NCBI RefSeq assembly: GCF_001510665.1
Contig: NZ_LMTI01000005.1
Coordinates: 44,559 to 108,558, forward strand
DNA length: 64,000 nucleotides
Direction of reading: 5' to 3'
From: Bacillus sp. FJAT-27445
GTDB taxonomy: Bacteria > Bacillota > Bacilli > Bacillales > Cytobacillaceae
The position numbers and the translations under genes are program-made. The notes under the pieces were generated by a model, which saw only the letters and a program-made list of their open reading frames with translations, was not told the DNA's origin and did not search any database. Shown piece by piece: positions 28,621 to 37,165 of this stretch; within the stretch, counting starts at the first letter, position 1; every line of letters begins with the position of its first letter.

Positions 28621-29739
28621 ATGGAAGCTGAATCAAGATTGTTGGAGCTAGGAATTTTAAAAGATATTGCCGAACTCTTAAACAAAGGGACGGAAACGGA
28701 TGAAATCCTTTCAGACGTGCTGGAAAAACTGCTGAATGTAACCGGGCTAAAGACTGGATGGATTTTTCTAATCGATCAAGATGGATTATACAAGCTCTCG
28801 GCAAGGAAAAACCTGCCCGAGGCATTATCGCAGTCCAACTTCGCATTGATGTGTTCAGGCGATTGTTGGTGCATTGAACGGTACAGGGATGGCAGGCTGG
28901 ATAAAGCAACAAACATCATTGAGTGTAAAAGGCTTGAGGAAGCAATCATGCATAAGCTCGGTGATACGGCATCACTTACCCACCACGCGACAGTGCCGCT
29001 AAGGGCTGGTGAGGAAAAGTTTGGCATTCTGAATGTGGGCTCGCCAAACAAGACCCATTTTGACAAAAGGGAATTGGCACTCCTGGAATCGGTCGCCCTC
29101 CAAATTGGAACTGCACTTAAAAGAATAAAGCTTTCCCAGAAAGAGCAAGAATTGGCTCTTACTGCCGAGCGGAACAGGCTGGCACGTGATTTGCACGATT
29201 CAGTAAACCAGCTTCTGTTCTCAGTAAGCCTAACCGCACGGGGTGGGGCAACGATGGCGGAAAAAGCGGAGGTCAAGGAAACGTTCTTTTATATCCAGGA
29301 GCTTGCCCAGGAAGCCTTGAATGAAATGAGGGCACTCATTTGGCAACTGCGCCCTCAAGGGCTGGAAAACGGGATCGTCAGCGCTTTAAGGGGATATGCG
29401 CAAATGCTGGGATTGGATCTGGTTATCCATGTAAAAGGGGTGCTGAACATGCCCGGGAAGATTGAAGAAGGAATTTGGAGGATTGGCCAGGAAGCGATGG
29501 CCAACTGCAAAAAGCATTCCGGCCAAACAAAAATAGCAATCGATATAAATGTTGAGAAAAATTGGCTCATTGTTGAAATTAGCGATCCAGGTTGTGGTTT
29601 CCACTATGATGAAGTAAATGAGCTTCCATCGCTCGGATTGAAAAGCATGAAGGATAGGGCGGAAGGGTTAAATGGCCAATTACGGATTGAAAGCGCAGAA
29701 GGCCATGGAACGATGCTAGTTGCCCGGATTCCGGTTTGA
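28621..29739 (+). CDS. yhcY: Sensor histidine kinase YhcY-like (GAF, HisKA_3)
   Basis: A 372-residue soluble kinase of the NarL-partner type. A GAF domain occupies about residues 25-170 and contains several cysteines (MCSGDCWCIE), which could bind a metal, haem or iron-sulfur group; then the HisKA_3 motif ARDLHDSVNQ with the phospho-acceptor His, and an ATPase domain ending GLKSMKDRAEGLNGQL. ATG 28621 is chosen because GGGGGG is 7 nt upstream. A perfect TATAAT near 28584 may be its -10. Followed by its cognate regulator after 13 bp, the order seen in B. subtilis. Confidence 0.9.
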   Translation: MEAESRLLELGILKDIAELLNKGTETDEILSDVLEKLLNVTGLKTGWIFLIDQDGLYKLSARKNLPEALSQSNFALMCSGDCWCIERYRDGRLDKATNIIECKRLEEAIMHKLGDTASLTHHATVPLRAGEEKFGILNVGSPNKTHFDKRELALLESVALQIGTALKRIKLSQKEQELALTAERNRLARDLHDSVNQLLFSVSLTARGGATMAEKAEVKETFFYIQELAQEALNEMRALIWQLRPQGLENGIVSALRGYAQMLGLDLVIHVKGVLNMPGKIEEGIWRIGQEAMANCKKHSGQTKIAIDINVEKNWLIVEISDPGCGFHYDEVNELPSLGLKSMKDRAEGLNGQLRIESAEGHGTMLVARIPV

Positions 29740-29752
29740 AGGGGGAGAGAGT

Positions 29753-30397
29753 ATGGGAATTCGAATTTTAATTGCCGATGACCATAATGTAGTCCGGAGA
29801 GGCCTGGCCTTTTTTTTGAAAACACAGGAGGATTTTGAAATTGCCGGGGAGGCTAAAAATGGCAAGGAAGCAGTCGCCATGGCTGAAGAGCTCAAGCCTG
29901 ATATTGTGTTAATGGACTTGGATATGCCAGTAATGGATGGGATTAAGGCGACAGCCATAATTAGGGAAAAACAGCCAGACATGAAAATTATGATTTTGAC
30001 GAGTTTTTCGGACCAAAACCATGTCATTCCCGCCATTGAGGCCGGCGCGACTGGTTATCAGCTCAAGGATATTGAGCCGGATGAACTCGCCGCATCAATC
30101 CGGAGACTTTGTTCTGGGGAAAACCAGATCCATCCGAAGGCGACATCCCATCTCCTTTCACAGCTTTCGGGTAGCCAAAGGGATGCTAGGAAGCAGCTTG
30201 ACGAGCTGACAAAGAGGGAGATTGAGGTATTGAATGAAATTGCGAGTGGCAAAAGCAATAAGGAAATTTCTACAGCCCTGTTTATTACGGAAAAAACGGT
30301 GAAAACCCATGTTTCAAGCATCCTTTCAAAACTCGAGCTAGCCGATCGGACCCAGGCGGCTTTGTTCGCCGTCAAAAACGGTGTGGCACGAGAATAA
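29753..30397 (+). CDS. yhcZ: NarL/LuxR-type response regulator YhcZ-like
   Basis: A 214-residue regulator: receiver with phospho-acceptor Asp in VLMDLDMPVMDG, a linker, and a C-terminal helix-turn-helix with LTKREIEVLNEIASGKSN and TVKTHVSSILSKL. ATG 29753 follows GGGGGAGAG. Partner of the kinase immediately upstream. Its targets are unknown. Confidence 0.92.
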   Translation: MGIRILIADDHNVVRRGLAFFLKTQEDFEIAGEAKNGKEAVAMAEELKPDIVLMDLDMPVMDGIKATAIIREKQPDMKIMILTSFSDQNHVIPAIEAGATGYQLKDIEPDELAASIRRLCSGENQIHPKATSHLLSQLSGSQRDARKQLDELTKREIEVLNEIASGKSNKEISTALFITEKTVKTHVSSILSKLELADRTQAALFAVKNGVARE

Positions 30398-30424
30398 CAT
30401 GTTTAAAATGGCGGGTAATAGCAA

Positions 30425-30457
30425 ATAAAAAAAGCACGGCCGAAGCTGGCCGTGCTT
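30425..30457 (-). terminator. Terminator of yhdB (works on minus strand)
   Basis: Perfect 10-bp stem AAGCACGGCC / GGCCGTGCTT with a 6-nt loop (30432-30457); on the minus strand it is followed by a run of T's. It may also end the yhcYZ transcript. Confidence 0.8.
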
Positions 30458-30493
30458 AAATGTATCCTGGTGGTGGAATTCGCTTGTTTTGAT

Positions 30494-30748
30494 TCAGGAA
30501 AAACTGTAAGCCGGAACTTGCTGCGGCTCACCTTCGGGCATCACAGCCGCATGGTCAATGTAATGCAGCAGTGAGTAGAGCTTTTTCTCAAGGACAGCAT
30601 AATCACGCTCAAAGTGGTAGGCATGGAGAAAATGCTCAATTTTCTTTGACAAAAAGTGGTCCCGTGTCCGGACCATAAGAATCAGGAGGTTGTCCCATTG
30701 GGAGCGGTGTATATAATACAGCGCCCTGTCATAATCCGGTTTATTCAT
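30494..30748 (-). CDS. yhdB: YhdB family protein
   Basis: An 84-residue small helical protein (MNKPDYDRALYYIHRSQWDN...) recognised by its content and its place between yhcZ and yhdC, as in B. subtilis. AAGGAGG precedes the ATG. It is rich in aromatic residues and His; no function known. Confidence 0.8.
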   Translation of the reverse strand: MNKPDYDRALYYIHRSQWDNLLILMVRTRDHFLSKKIEHFLHAYHFERDYAVLEKKLYSLLHYIDHAAVMPEGEPQQVPAYSFS

Positions 30749-30947
30749 TTTTTCTCCTCCTTACTAGGAGTTGAATTTAGTGTATGGATTTCGAGGAGAA
30801 TGTTTCGCTGAAAATGTTGGAGATGCTTTTGTTAAGGGATTTGAAACAACTGGCAGAATAATTAGCGCTGTCCGCCCAAAGGCGATGTATAGGAAATTTT
30901 CCTTCGAGCCACACTACATCATGAGTAAAACGGAAAGGGATGACTGC

Positions 30948-31265
30948 ATGAGAAAATTGATTGCCACACTTATTGCCGTCCTGGCATTTGTTGCATTACA
31001 GCCGAACCAAATTGAAGCGCAAAATTTTGATTATGAAAAATATGGAAGGATGGCTTTGGCCATAGTTAATGTTGACTATCCAGGCGATCCAATTACCGAC
31101 TACGAATACCTGGGACGGAAAAAAGTAAATGATTCGGAAGTAGCTGATACTTTCCGTTTTAAGGTCGTGGAGAAAGGTACTCCCTTATATGTCCGTGTGA
31201 TTATTTCGCATAATTTAAAGGCTGAAAAACTTGTCACGTTAAAGGTTGTATCGGAGAAAAGATAA
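30948..31265 (+). CDS. yhdC: YhdC-like secreted protein (DUF3889)
   Basis: A 105-residue protein with a clear signal peptide (MRKLIATLIAVLAFVALQP, cleavage probably near IEAQ) and a small DUF3889 domain with the pattern NVDYPGDPITDYEYLGR. ATG 30948 has GGAAAGGGA upstream; in-frame codons back to 30771 would destroy the signal peptide and overlap the divergent promoter of yhdB. Exported, role unknown. Confidence 0.8.
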   Translation: MRKLIATLIAVLAFVALQPNQIEAQNFDYEKYGRMALAIVNVDYPGDPITDYEYLGRKKVNDSEVADTFRFKVVEKGTPLYVRVIISHNLKAEKLVTLKVVSEKR

Positions 31266-31329
31266 GTGGAGTAAGGGGTCTTAAGACCATTTGGAGATTT
31301 TTTTAGCGTAAAACGGTCATGGCCGGGAA

Positions 31330-31565
31330 ACCCATTCAAAACTGTCTTCATATCCCCGATAAAGACAGTTTCAACCGCAAAGCCCATTCAAATCTGTCTT
31401 CATACACCTGATGAAGACAGTTTCAACCGTAAAGCCCGTTCAAATCTGTCTTCATACCCCTGATGAAGACAGTTTCAACCGGGAAACCCGTTCAAAACTG
31501 TCTTCATAACCCCGATAACGACAGTTTTAACCGCAAAACCCTTTAAAACTGTCTTCATAACAATC
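31330..31565. repeat. Tandem array of 52-bp palindromic units
   Basis: CTGTCTTCAT begins at 31342, 31394, 31446, 31498 and 31549, i.e. steps of 52, 52, 52 and 51 bp. Each of the first four units pairs CTGTCTTCAT with ATGAAGACAG (or a one- or two-base variant) across 7 nt, and units are joined by TTTCAACCGnnAAnCCC. The fifth unit is half length. The units have no unique spacers. The rest of 31266-31722 holds only the promoter of the next gene. Confidence 0.9.
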
Positions 31566-31593
31566 CACACTCCATAAACCTTTTACAAAAATT

Positions 31594-31623
31594 TTGACAT
31601 TTATGGGAAATTTCCATTATATT
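31594..31623 (+). promoter_or_regulatory. Promoter with embedded palindrome for the MFS exporter
   Basis: TTGACA (31594-31599), 18-bp spacer, TATATT (31618-31623). The spacer contains the perfect 10-bp palindrome GGAAATTTCC (31606-31615), a natural place for a repressor to block RNA polymerase. Confidence 0.55.
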
Positions 31624-31722
31624 CATTGAGTGACATTGAGGAATTTTTGCGCATGAATCCTTTTTCCTGATTTTTTAAAAGGCCTTCTAGCGGAAATTTT
31701 AAAATGGGAAGGTGGGAGACAT

Positions 31723-33246
31723 TTGGCGGTTAAAGATAAAAATTTAAAGCTGGTCGTTTCTGGTTTGTTGCTTGGGATATTGATGGCCGCAATGGACAAT
31801 ACCATTGTCGCAACGGCCATGGGGACCATTGTTTCCGACCTTGGCGGGTTCGATAAGTTTGTGTGGGTCACAGCTTCCTACATGGTAGCTGTTATGGCCG
31901 GTATGCCGATTTACGGGAAACTATCTGACATGTATGGCCGGAAAAGGTTCTTCATTTTTGGCTTGGTTGTATTCCTTTTGGGCTCAAGTCTTTGCGGGCT
32001 GGCACAAACGATGGACCAGCTGATCATCTACCGTGCTATCCAGGGAATAGGCGGGGGAGCGCTTCTTCCTATCTCCTTTACCATTGTGTTCGATATTTTC
32101 CCTCCGGAAAACCGAGGGAAAATGACGGGACTCCTTGGAGCCGTTTTCGGGATATCCAGTGTCCTAGGGCCTCTTCTGGGTGCTTTCATAACGGACTCAT
32201 TCGGCTGGCATTGGGTGTTTTACATTAACCTTCCTATCGGTTTGGTCTCTTTGGTCTTGATTTCCTTATATTATAAGGAGTCACTCGAGCACAAAAAGCA
32301 AAAAGTGGATTGGTGGGGAGCGATCACGCTTGTGGTAGCCGTTGTGGCGCTTATGTTTGCATTGGAGCTCGGAGGCAAGGAATATGAATGGATTTCCTCA
32401 CAAATTATCGGATTGTTTTCCGTCTTTTCTGTATTTATTATCGCCTTTTTCCTAATTGAACGAAAGGCGGAGGAACCAATCATTTCATTTTGGATGTTCA
32501 AGAACCGACTGTTTGCAACGTCTCAAATCCTCGCTTTCCTCTATGGGGGGACGTTCATAATCCTGGCAGTTTTCATTCCGATTTTTGTGCAGGCGGTGTA
32601 CGGAGGGTCGGCCACAAATGCCGGTTTTATCCTAACCCCGATGATGCTTGGATCCGTTGTGGGAAGTATGATTGGCGGCATTTTCCAAACGAAAACGAGC
32701 TTTAGGAATCTAATGTTTGTATCGATTATTGCTTATGCTTCTGGCATGTTTTTGCTCAGCACGATGACTCCGGAAACATCGCGGATTCTGTTGACCGTCT
32801 TTATGGCGATTGTTGGATTTGGAACAGGGTTTTCCTTTTCGCTGCTCCCGGCTGCCTCAATCAATAATCTGGAGTTCAAATACCGTGGGTCGGCCAACTC
32901 TACGAATTCCTTTTTGAGATCATTTGGAATGACACTCGGAGTTACGATTTTCGGAACCATTCAAACGAAAGTTTTTGCGAATAGGTTGGAAAAGGCATTT
33001 TCCGCATTTCCAGGTGCAGGTTCAGGCAATCCAACGATGAACATGAGTGACCCAAGGCAGATTTTCAGTGGGGAAGGAAGGGCAAGGATTCCCGGAGATA
33101 TCCTTGAAATCATCGTGAATGCCATGTCGGACTCCATTACGTTTATATTTCTGCTTACCATGATTCCGATTGCCTTTGCCGCCATTACTATCTTTTTTAT
33201 GGGTAATGCGCGGGTAGAAGTAAACAAAGAAAAAACAGCATCCTAA
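31723..33246 (+). CDS. MFS multidrug exporter, DHA2 (EmrB/QacA) family
   Basis: A 507-residue membrane protein with about 14 membrane segments. Markers of the 14-segment drug:H+ antiporters are present: MDNTIVATAMGTI in the first segment (motif D1), GKLSDMYGRKRFF (motif A) and GAVFGISSVLGPLLGAFI (motif C, antiporter type). TTG start behind AAGGTGGGAG. Exports drugs or toxic metabolites; the substrate is unknown. Monocistronic with its own promoter and terminator. Confidence 0.9.
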   Translation: MAVKDKNLKLVVSGLLLGILMAAMDNTIVATAMGTIVSDLGGFDKFVWVTASYMVAVMAGMPIYGKLSDMYGRKRFFIFGLVVFLLGSSLCGLAQTMDQLIIYRAIQGIGGGALLPISFTIVFDIFPPENRGKMTGLLGAVFGISSVLGPLLGAFITDSFGWHWVFYINLPIGLVSLVLISLYYKESLEHKKQKVDWWGAITLVVAVVALMFALELGGKEYEWISSQIIGLFSVFSVFIIAFFLIERKAEEPIISFWMFKNRLFATSQILAFLYGGTFIILAVFIPIFVQAVYGGSATNAGFILTPMMLGSVVGSMIGGIFQTKTSFRNLMFVSIIAYASGMFLLSTMTPETSRILLTVFMAIVGFGTGFSFSLLPAASINNLEFKYRGSANSTNSFLRSFGMTLGVTIFGTIQTKVFANRLEKAFSAFPGAGSGNPTMNMSDPRQIFSGEGRARIPGDILEIIVNAMSDSITFIFLLTMIPIAFAAITIFFMGNARVEVNKEKTAS

Positions 33247-33258
33247 TAAGAAAAAATG

Positions 33259-33295
33259 AAAGTGTAAAGAGCAATTTGCTTTTTACACTTTTTTC
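33259..33295 (+). terminator. Terminator after the MFS gene
   Basis: AAAGTGTAAA pairs with TTTTACACTTT, extended by AGC/GCT inside the loop, followed by T6. Confidence 0.8.
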
Positions 33296-33320
33296 ATCCT
33301 ATAAGGAAATTTTAAAATCC

Positions 33321-33653
33321 AACATTGTGTATAACTCGAAAAAAGTTTTAGTAATCCAGCTCCACAAGAGTAAGCTTCGGAAGCATAATCCTCGCACGAA
33401 GAAAAAGCGATAGCTTTTTCGAGGAGCGCCTAGCCCCTCGAGGTCTTAAGCCGGTTCCCTCCGGAGGGCAGGCCCGTCCTCGGAAATGCTCGCATTTCCT
33501 TCGTGCGTGGGCGGATTCAGGGATGCCATTCAGTGTCCTGCGGGCCCCGTCTTAATCTGGTCGGGGCTGACCACTAAGGAAAGCTCCTTAGAATAATCAT
33601 CGCAGGGACAAGCGGTCTGTGCTTGTAGCGAAGGCGCTTGCACATTTTGTTCT
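33321..33653. repeat. Dispersed repeat, copy B (inverted relative to copy A)
   Basis: Inverted partner of 11033-11307, nearly identical over about 217 bp (33352-33568). It carries about 60 bp near its right end (containing AAGGAGCTTTCCTTA) that copy A lacks. Shares the modules TAGCTCCACAAG and GAGGAGCGCC with the element at 54427. It fills most of the gap 33247-33727 before spoVR. Confidence 0.85.
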
Positions 33654-33727
33654 TCCACTATTTCACATTTCATCATTCCCCCCCGCCGCTCATACATTGT
33701 TGTAAGAGGAAAAGGGGGAATAGCTAC

Positions 33728-35140
33728 ATGAAAAGCGATGACAGGAAGCAGCTTGAGCGCGCAATTGGTGAAATTACCGAAATCGCGAGTGGCTTCGGCC
33801 TTGATTTTTACCCAATGCGGTACGAAATTTGCCCAGCCGACATTATTTATACGTTTGGTGCCTACGGTATGCCGACCCGGTTTTCACACTGGAGCTTCGG
33901 CAAACAATTTTACAAGATGAAACTTCAGTACGATTTGGGCCTTAGCAAGATTTATGAATTGGTAATCAACTCAAACCCCTGCTATGCCTTTCTTCTCGAC
34001 AGCAATAGCCTGATCCAGAACAAATTGATTGTTGCCCATGTCTTGGCCCATTGTGACTTTTTCAAAAATAATGTCCGTTTCGAGAACACGAAGCGTGATA
34101 TGGTCGAAAGCATGGCTGCGACTGCCGAGCGGGTCCACCATTATGAAATCACATACGGAAAAAAGGAAGTCGAAACATTCCTGGATGCCGTCCTGGCAAT
34201 TGATGAACACATCGACCCGTCATTAATGAGACCGAAACTTTCCTGGTCCATAGGCGATGAGGAGGAAGAGAGCCCAGATCGCCCGCCAAGCCCGTATGAT
34301 GATCTTTGGAAGCTGGATGAGAAGAAGTCCAAAAGCCAGAAGGACAAAAAGAGGGTAAAAAAGTTTCCTCCAAGGCCGGAAAAAGACCTTTTGTTATTCA
34401 TTGAAACCTACAGCAGGGAACTGGAGCCGTGGCAGCGTGACATCCTGACGATGATGAGGGAGGAAATGCTGTATTTCTGGCCGCAGCTTGAGACGAAAAT
34501 CATGAATGAAGGCTGGGCTTCATACTGGCACCAGCGGATACTCCGCGAGATGGATCTGACTAGTTCGGAGGCAATTGAATTCGCCAAGCTGAATGCCGGT
34601 GTCGTCCAGCCTTCGAAAACAGGGATTAACCCTTATTACCTGGGGATCAAAATATTTGAGGACATTGAAGAGAGATACAACAAACCGACCGAGGAAATGC
34701 AGCGCCGCGGTGTCAAGCCTGATTCAGGCCGGGAGAAAATGTTCGAGGTCAGGGAGATGGATTCGGATATTTCTTTTCTGAGGAATTATCTGACCAAGGA
34801 TCTCGTCATGCGGGAAGACATGTATCTGTTCCAAAAGCAGGGAAAGGACTACAAGATCGTTGACAAGGAATGGGAGCATGTCCGTGACAGGCTTGTCAGC
34901 ATGCGGGTGAACGGCGGCTTCCCGTACATCACCGTGAATGACGGCGACTATATGAAAAATGGCGAGCTGTACCTGAAGCATTGGTATGAAGGAATTGAAC
35001 TTGATATTAAGTATCTGGAGAAGGTGCTTCCTTATATTCATCAGCTTTGGGGAAGGACAGTCCACATTGAATCAATGATTGAGGAGAGGAACATGCTGTT
35101 CACGTATGACGGCAAGGGCGTGCATCGGAAGTATTTATAG
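33728..35140 (+). CDS. spoVR: Stage V sporulation protein R
   Basis: A 470-residue SpoVR family protein, involved in spore cortex formation in B. subtilis. Recognised from blocks such as [17 protein letters not shown] and the zinc/His motif region [13 protein letters not shown], and [15 protein letters not shown] 33728 gives the family's usual length and has AAAGGGGGAA upstream; in-frame codons before it encode an atypical Cys/His/Pro stretch inside the repeat border. B. subtilis also has spoVR downstream of yhdBC. The biochemical function is not known. Confidence 0.95.
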   Translation: MKSDDRKQLERAIGEITEIASGFGLDFYPMRYEICPADIIYTFGAYGMPTRFSHWSFGKQFYKMKLQYDLGLSKIYELVINSNPCYAFLLDSNSLIQNKLIVAHVLAHCDFFKNNVRFENTKRDMVESMAATAERVHHYEITYGKKEVETFLDAVLAIDEHIDPSLMRPKLSWSIGDEEEESPDRPPSPYDDLWKLDEKKSKSQKDKKRVKKFPPRPEKDLLLFIETYSRELEPWQRDILTMMREEMLYFWPQLETKIMNEGWASYWHQRILREMDLTSSEAIEFAKLNAGVVQPSKTGINPYYLGIKIFEDIEERYNKPTEEMQRRGVKPDSGREKMFEVREMDSDISFLRNYLTKDLVMREDMYLFQKQGKDYKIVDKEWEHVRDRLVSMRVNGGFPYITVNDGDYMKNGELYLKHWYEGIELDIKYLEKVLPYIHQLWGRTVHIESMIEERNMLFTYDGKGVHRKYL

Positions 35141-35150
35141 AGAGTGTGAA

Positions 35151-35177
35151 GGCAGCATGGAGAATGCTGCTTTTTCT
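35151..35177 (+). terminator. Terminator after spoVR
   Basis: GCAGCAT / ATGCTGC stem (35152-35170) with GGAGA loop and T5C. Confidence 0.8.
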
Positions 35178-35287
35178 TATGCAAAAAAAGAAAAGGAAAA
35201 AATTTATAACAATCATATTAACAACTTAACTAAGGGCCAGACCTTAATTATTACAAAAAATTGAATAAAGTATCCCGCTTACCCGAT

Positions 35288-35338
35288 TTCACAATATCTG
35301 CACAAAAAACACAGAAAAACTGCACAGTTTCCCTATAA
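35288..35338 (+). promoter_or_regulatory. TKCACA direct repeats and -10 of the metal/redox operon
   Basis: TTCACA (35288), TGCACA (35299), a degenerate CACAGA (35310) and TGCACA (35321) start exactly 11 bp apart, followed by TATAAA at 35333-35338. Direct repeats with one-turn spacing are typical sites for OmpR-type regulators. The same motif occurs before ydhK and before the sensor-kinase gene. Confidence 0.55.
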
Positions 35339-35372
35339 ATTCAAGCTATACGAACAGCGGAGGTGAAGACAG

Positions 35373-35744
35373 TTGAAAAGAGGTGTATCACTTTTTATCG
35401 GTGCGGTAATCATGCTTTCATTTAATATGAATGTACTCGCGGGCGAAGGACATAGTCAGGATCAAAATGTCATCAAAGCTGTGGAATCGTTCCGCGAAGG
35501 CAAAAAAACAGAGAAAAGAAATCACGATGAGCATGCTTCGTCTAATCAAAACGGGGAGGCCTCTTCAAATCACTCTCATGATAATGGGGCTGAACAAGGG
35601 GGTCATGGTCATGGACCAGTAACTGAAACTCCCCCGAATCTAAAAATACTTGGAACATTTGGAGGGATTAATCTTTCGTTCATCTTGGTAGGTATCTGGA
35701 ACAGAAGGTTTAGAAGGAAGGTTAACATTAATGGGAATTCCTAA
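35373..35744 (+). CDS. Exported His-rich single-pass membrane protein
   Basis: A 123-residue protein from TTG 35373 (GGAGGTG 8 nt upstream). A signal peptide (residues 1-23, cleavage near VLAGE) is followed by an external domain rich in His, Asn and Glu (HDEHASS, NHSHDNG, GGHGHG), a membrane segment at about 90-108 and a short Arg-rich cytoplasmic tail. The His-rich part should bind a metal such as copper, nickel or zinc. No family recognised. It overlaps the NapH/NosR-like gene by 14 bp and is likely its partner. Confidence 0.75.
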   Translation: MKRGVSLFIGAVIMLSFNMNVLAGEGHSQDQNVIKAVESFREGKKTEKRNHDEHASSNQNGEASSNHSHDNGAEQGGHGHGPVTETPPNLKILGTFGGINLSFILVGIWNRRFRRKVNINGNS

Positions 35745-37143
35745 GGAAAAGCTCACAACCCAAAAAGGAAATCAATCAAACAAATCATCTCAATCCGATA
35801 TCCAATCAGCCAAAACACCGTTTAACTTGTTGTCTATCCCACTGGTGAAAAAATTCATTCAAAGCCGATGGTACCCTGGTATCTTCCAATGGATTGTCAT
35901 TTTGGTCTTCTCCTTTATCGTTTTCGAGCTTGTTGCTGGAACAGCTAATCCATCCAGAAACTTTGGGACAACAATGACCTGGGTACTTTGGTGGCCAGTC
36001 ATCCCCATTTTGTTCGTTGCCCTTGGCCGTTTCTGGTGTGCAATCTGTCCGTTCGGAAAACTAAGTGACATTGTCAGGAAGCTTGTCGGAAGCGAACGCC
36101 CAATGCCGAAATTCCTGAAAAAATATGGAATTTGGATGATTGATATATTCTTCATTTTGATAACATACAGTGACCATGTTTGGGGTATTGTTGAATCCCC
36201 TCGGGGATCGGGCTATCTTCTATTGGTACTTGTTACTATGGTTGTCGCCACTTCCGTTTTCTATGAAAGAAGAACGTTTTGTAAAACTCTATGCTTCCTC
36301 GGCGGACTGGCAGGAAACTATTCCCGTGCAGGAGCGTTGGAAGTCAGGGGCACCCCTGAAATCTGTAGAACTTGCACAAGCCAGGCTTGTTTCAAAGGCA
36401 GTGAAAAAGCGGAAGGGTGCCCGATGTTCCAATTCGTAAGGACAATGGATTCAAGTGCTGAATGCAACGTCTGCGGAAACTGCATCAAGAATTGCCCGAA
36501 CGATTCAGTTAGGCTGTCTTTCCGCCCTCCAACAAAGGAGCTTTGGTTCATTAAAAATCCTAAACTAGAACATGCGGCTCTTGCGGCAGTCATCATGGGC
36601 ATTGTATTTGTTCAAAATATCACAATGCTTGAAATTTGGGGGGATATCCTTAAAGCAATCGGAAGTGTAACTGGCACATCCAGTTATGTAATAAATTTCA
36701 CAATTGCTTATGTCTTCTCAATGGCACTACCTATCCTTCTCCTGCTTGGAACGGCGAAATTGTCGGCGAAAATGGGGATGGCGGAATCGGTGAAGAGGAA
36801 TTTTATCCGATTTGGATACGCCATCATCCCGCTTGATCTTGCAGGCCATCTCGCACATAACCTGTTCCATGTCATAACAGAAGGTAAGGCAATCTGGTTC
36901 AACACAGTAGGCCTATTTGGATCAACGGCACGTCCTGAAAGCCTTGCATTTGCACCTGCTTCTTCCGTACAGTTAATTCAGTACGCAATTATTGTCATTG
37001 GATTGATTGGATCAGGCTATGCCGCGTACAAGATGGGCAATAAGAATACCTTTAAATCCTTGTTGCCAGTCTACGGGCTGATGATTATATTGGCCCTAAT
37101 AAATATCTACCTGTTCTCTCTCCCAATGAGCCACAGGGTATAA
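35731..37143 (+). CDS. NapH/NosR-like membrane iron-sulfur protein
   Basis: A 470-residue membrane protein with at least six membrane segments. Cys motifs: WCAICPFGK (CxxCP) and FCKTLC in the membrane domain, and two ferredoxin-like clusters, CNVCGNCIKNCP (classical) and CRTCTSQAC with CP further on. This is the layout of NapH, NosR and CcoG relatives, which pass electrons from the quinol pool to an outside or membrane partner. No nap or nos structural genes are nearby, so the acceptor is unknown. Co-transcribed with the His-rich protein and the lipoprotein downstream. Confidence 0.8.
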   Translation: MGIPKEKLTTQKGNQSNKSSQSDIQSAKTPFNLLSIPLVKKFIQSRWYPGIFQWIVILVFSFIVFELVAGTANPSRNFGTTMTWVLWWPVIPILFVALGRFWCAICPFGKLSDIVRKLVGSERPMPKFLKKYGIWMIDIFFILITYSDHVWGIVESPRGSGYLLLVLVTMVVATSVFYERRTFCKTLCFLGGLAGNYSRAGALEVRGTPEICRTCTSQACFKGSEKAEGCPMFQFVRTMDSSAECNVCGNCIKNCPNDSVRLSFRPPTKELWFIKNPKLEHAALAAVIMGIVFVQNITMLEIWGDILKAIGSVTGTSSYVINFTIAYVFSMALPILLLLGTAKLSAKMGMAESVKRNFIRFGYAIIPLDLAGHLAHNLFHVITEGKAIWFNTVGLFGSTARPESLAFAPASSVQLIQYAIIVIGLIGSGYAAYKMGNKNTFKSLLPVYGLMIILALINIYLFSLPMSHRV

Positions 37144-37165
37144 AAAACAGAAAGAAGGATGTAAT

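Noticed and set aside
30771..30947. N-terminal extension of YhdC to an upstream TTG
   Set aside because: It would bury the signal peptide and overlap the yhdB ribosome binding region; the ATG at 30948 has a good site.
31330..31565. CRISPR-like regular repeat spacing
   Set aside because: The 52-bp units are contiguous and the apparent spacers are themselves repeated; no cas genes are nearby.
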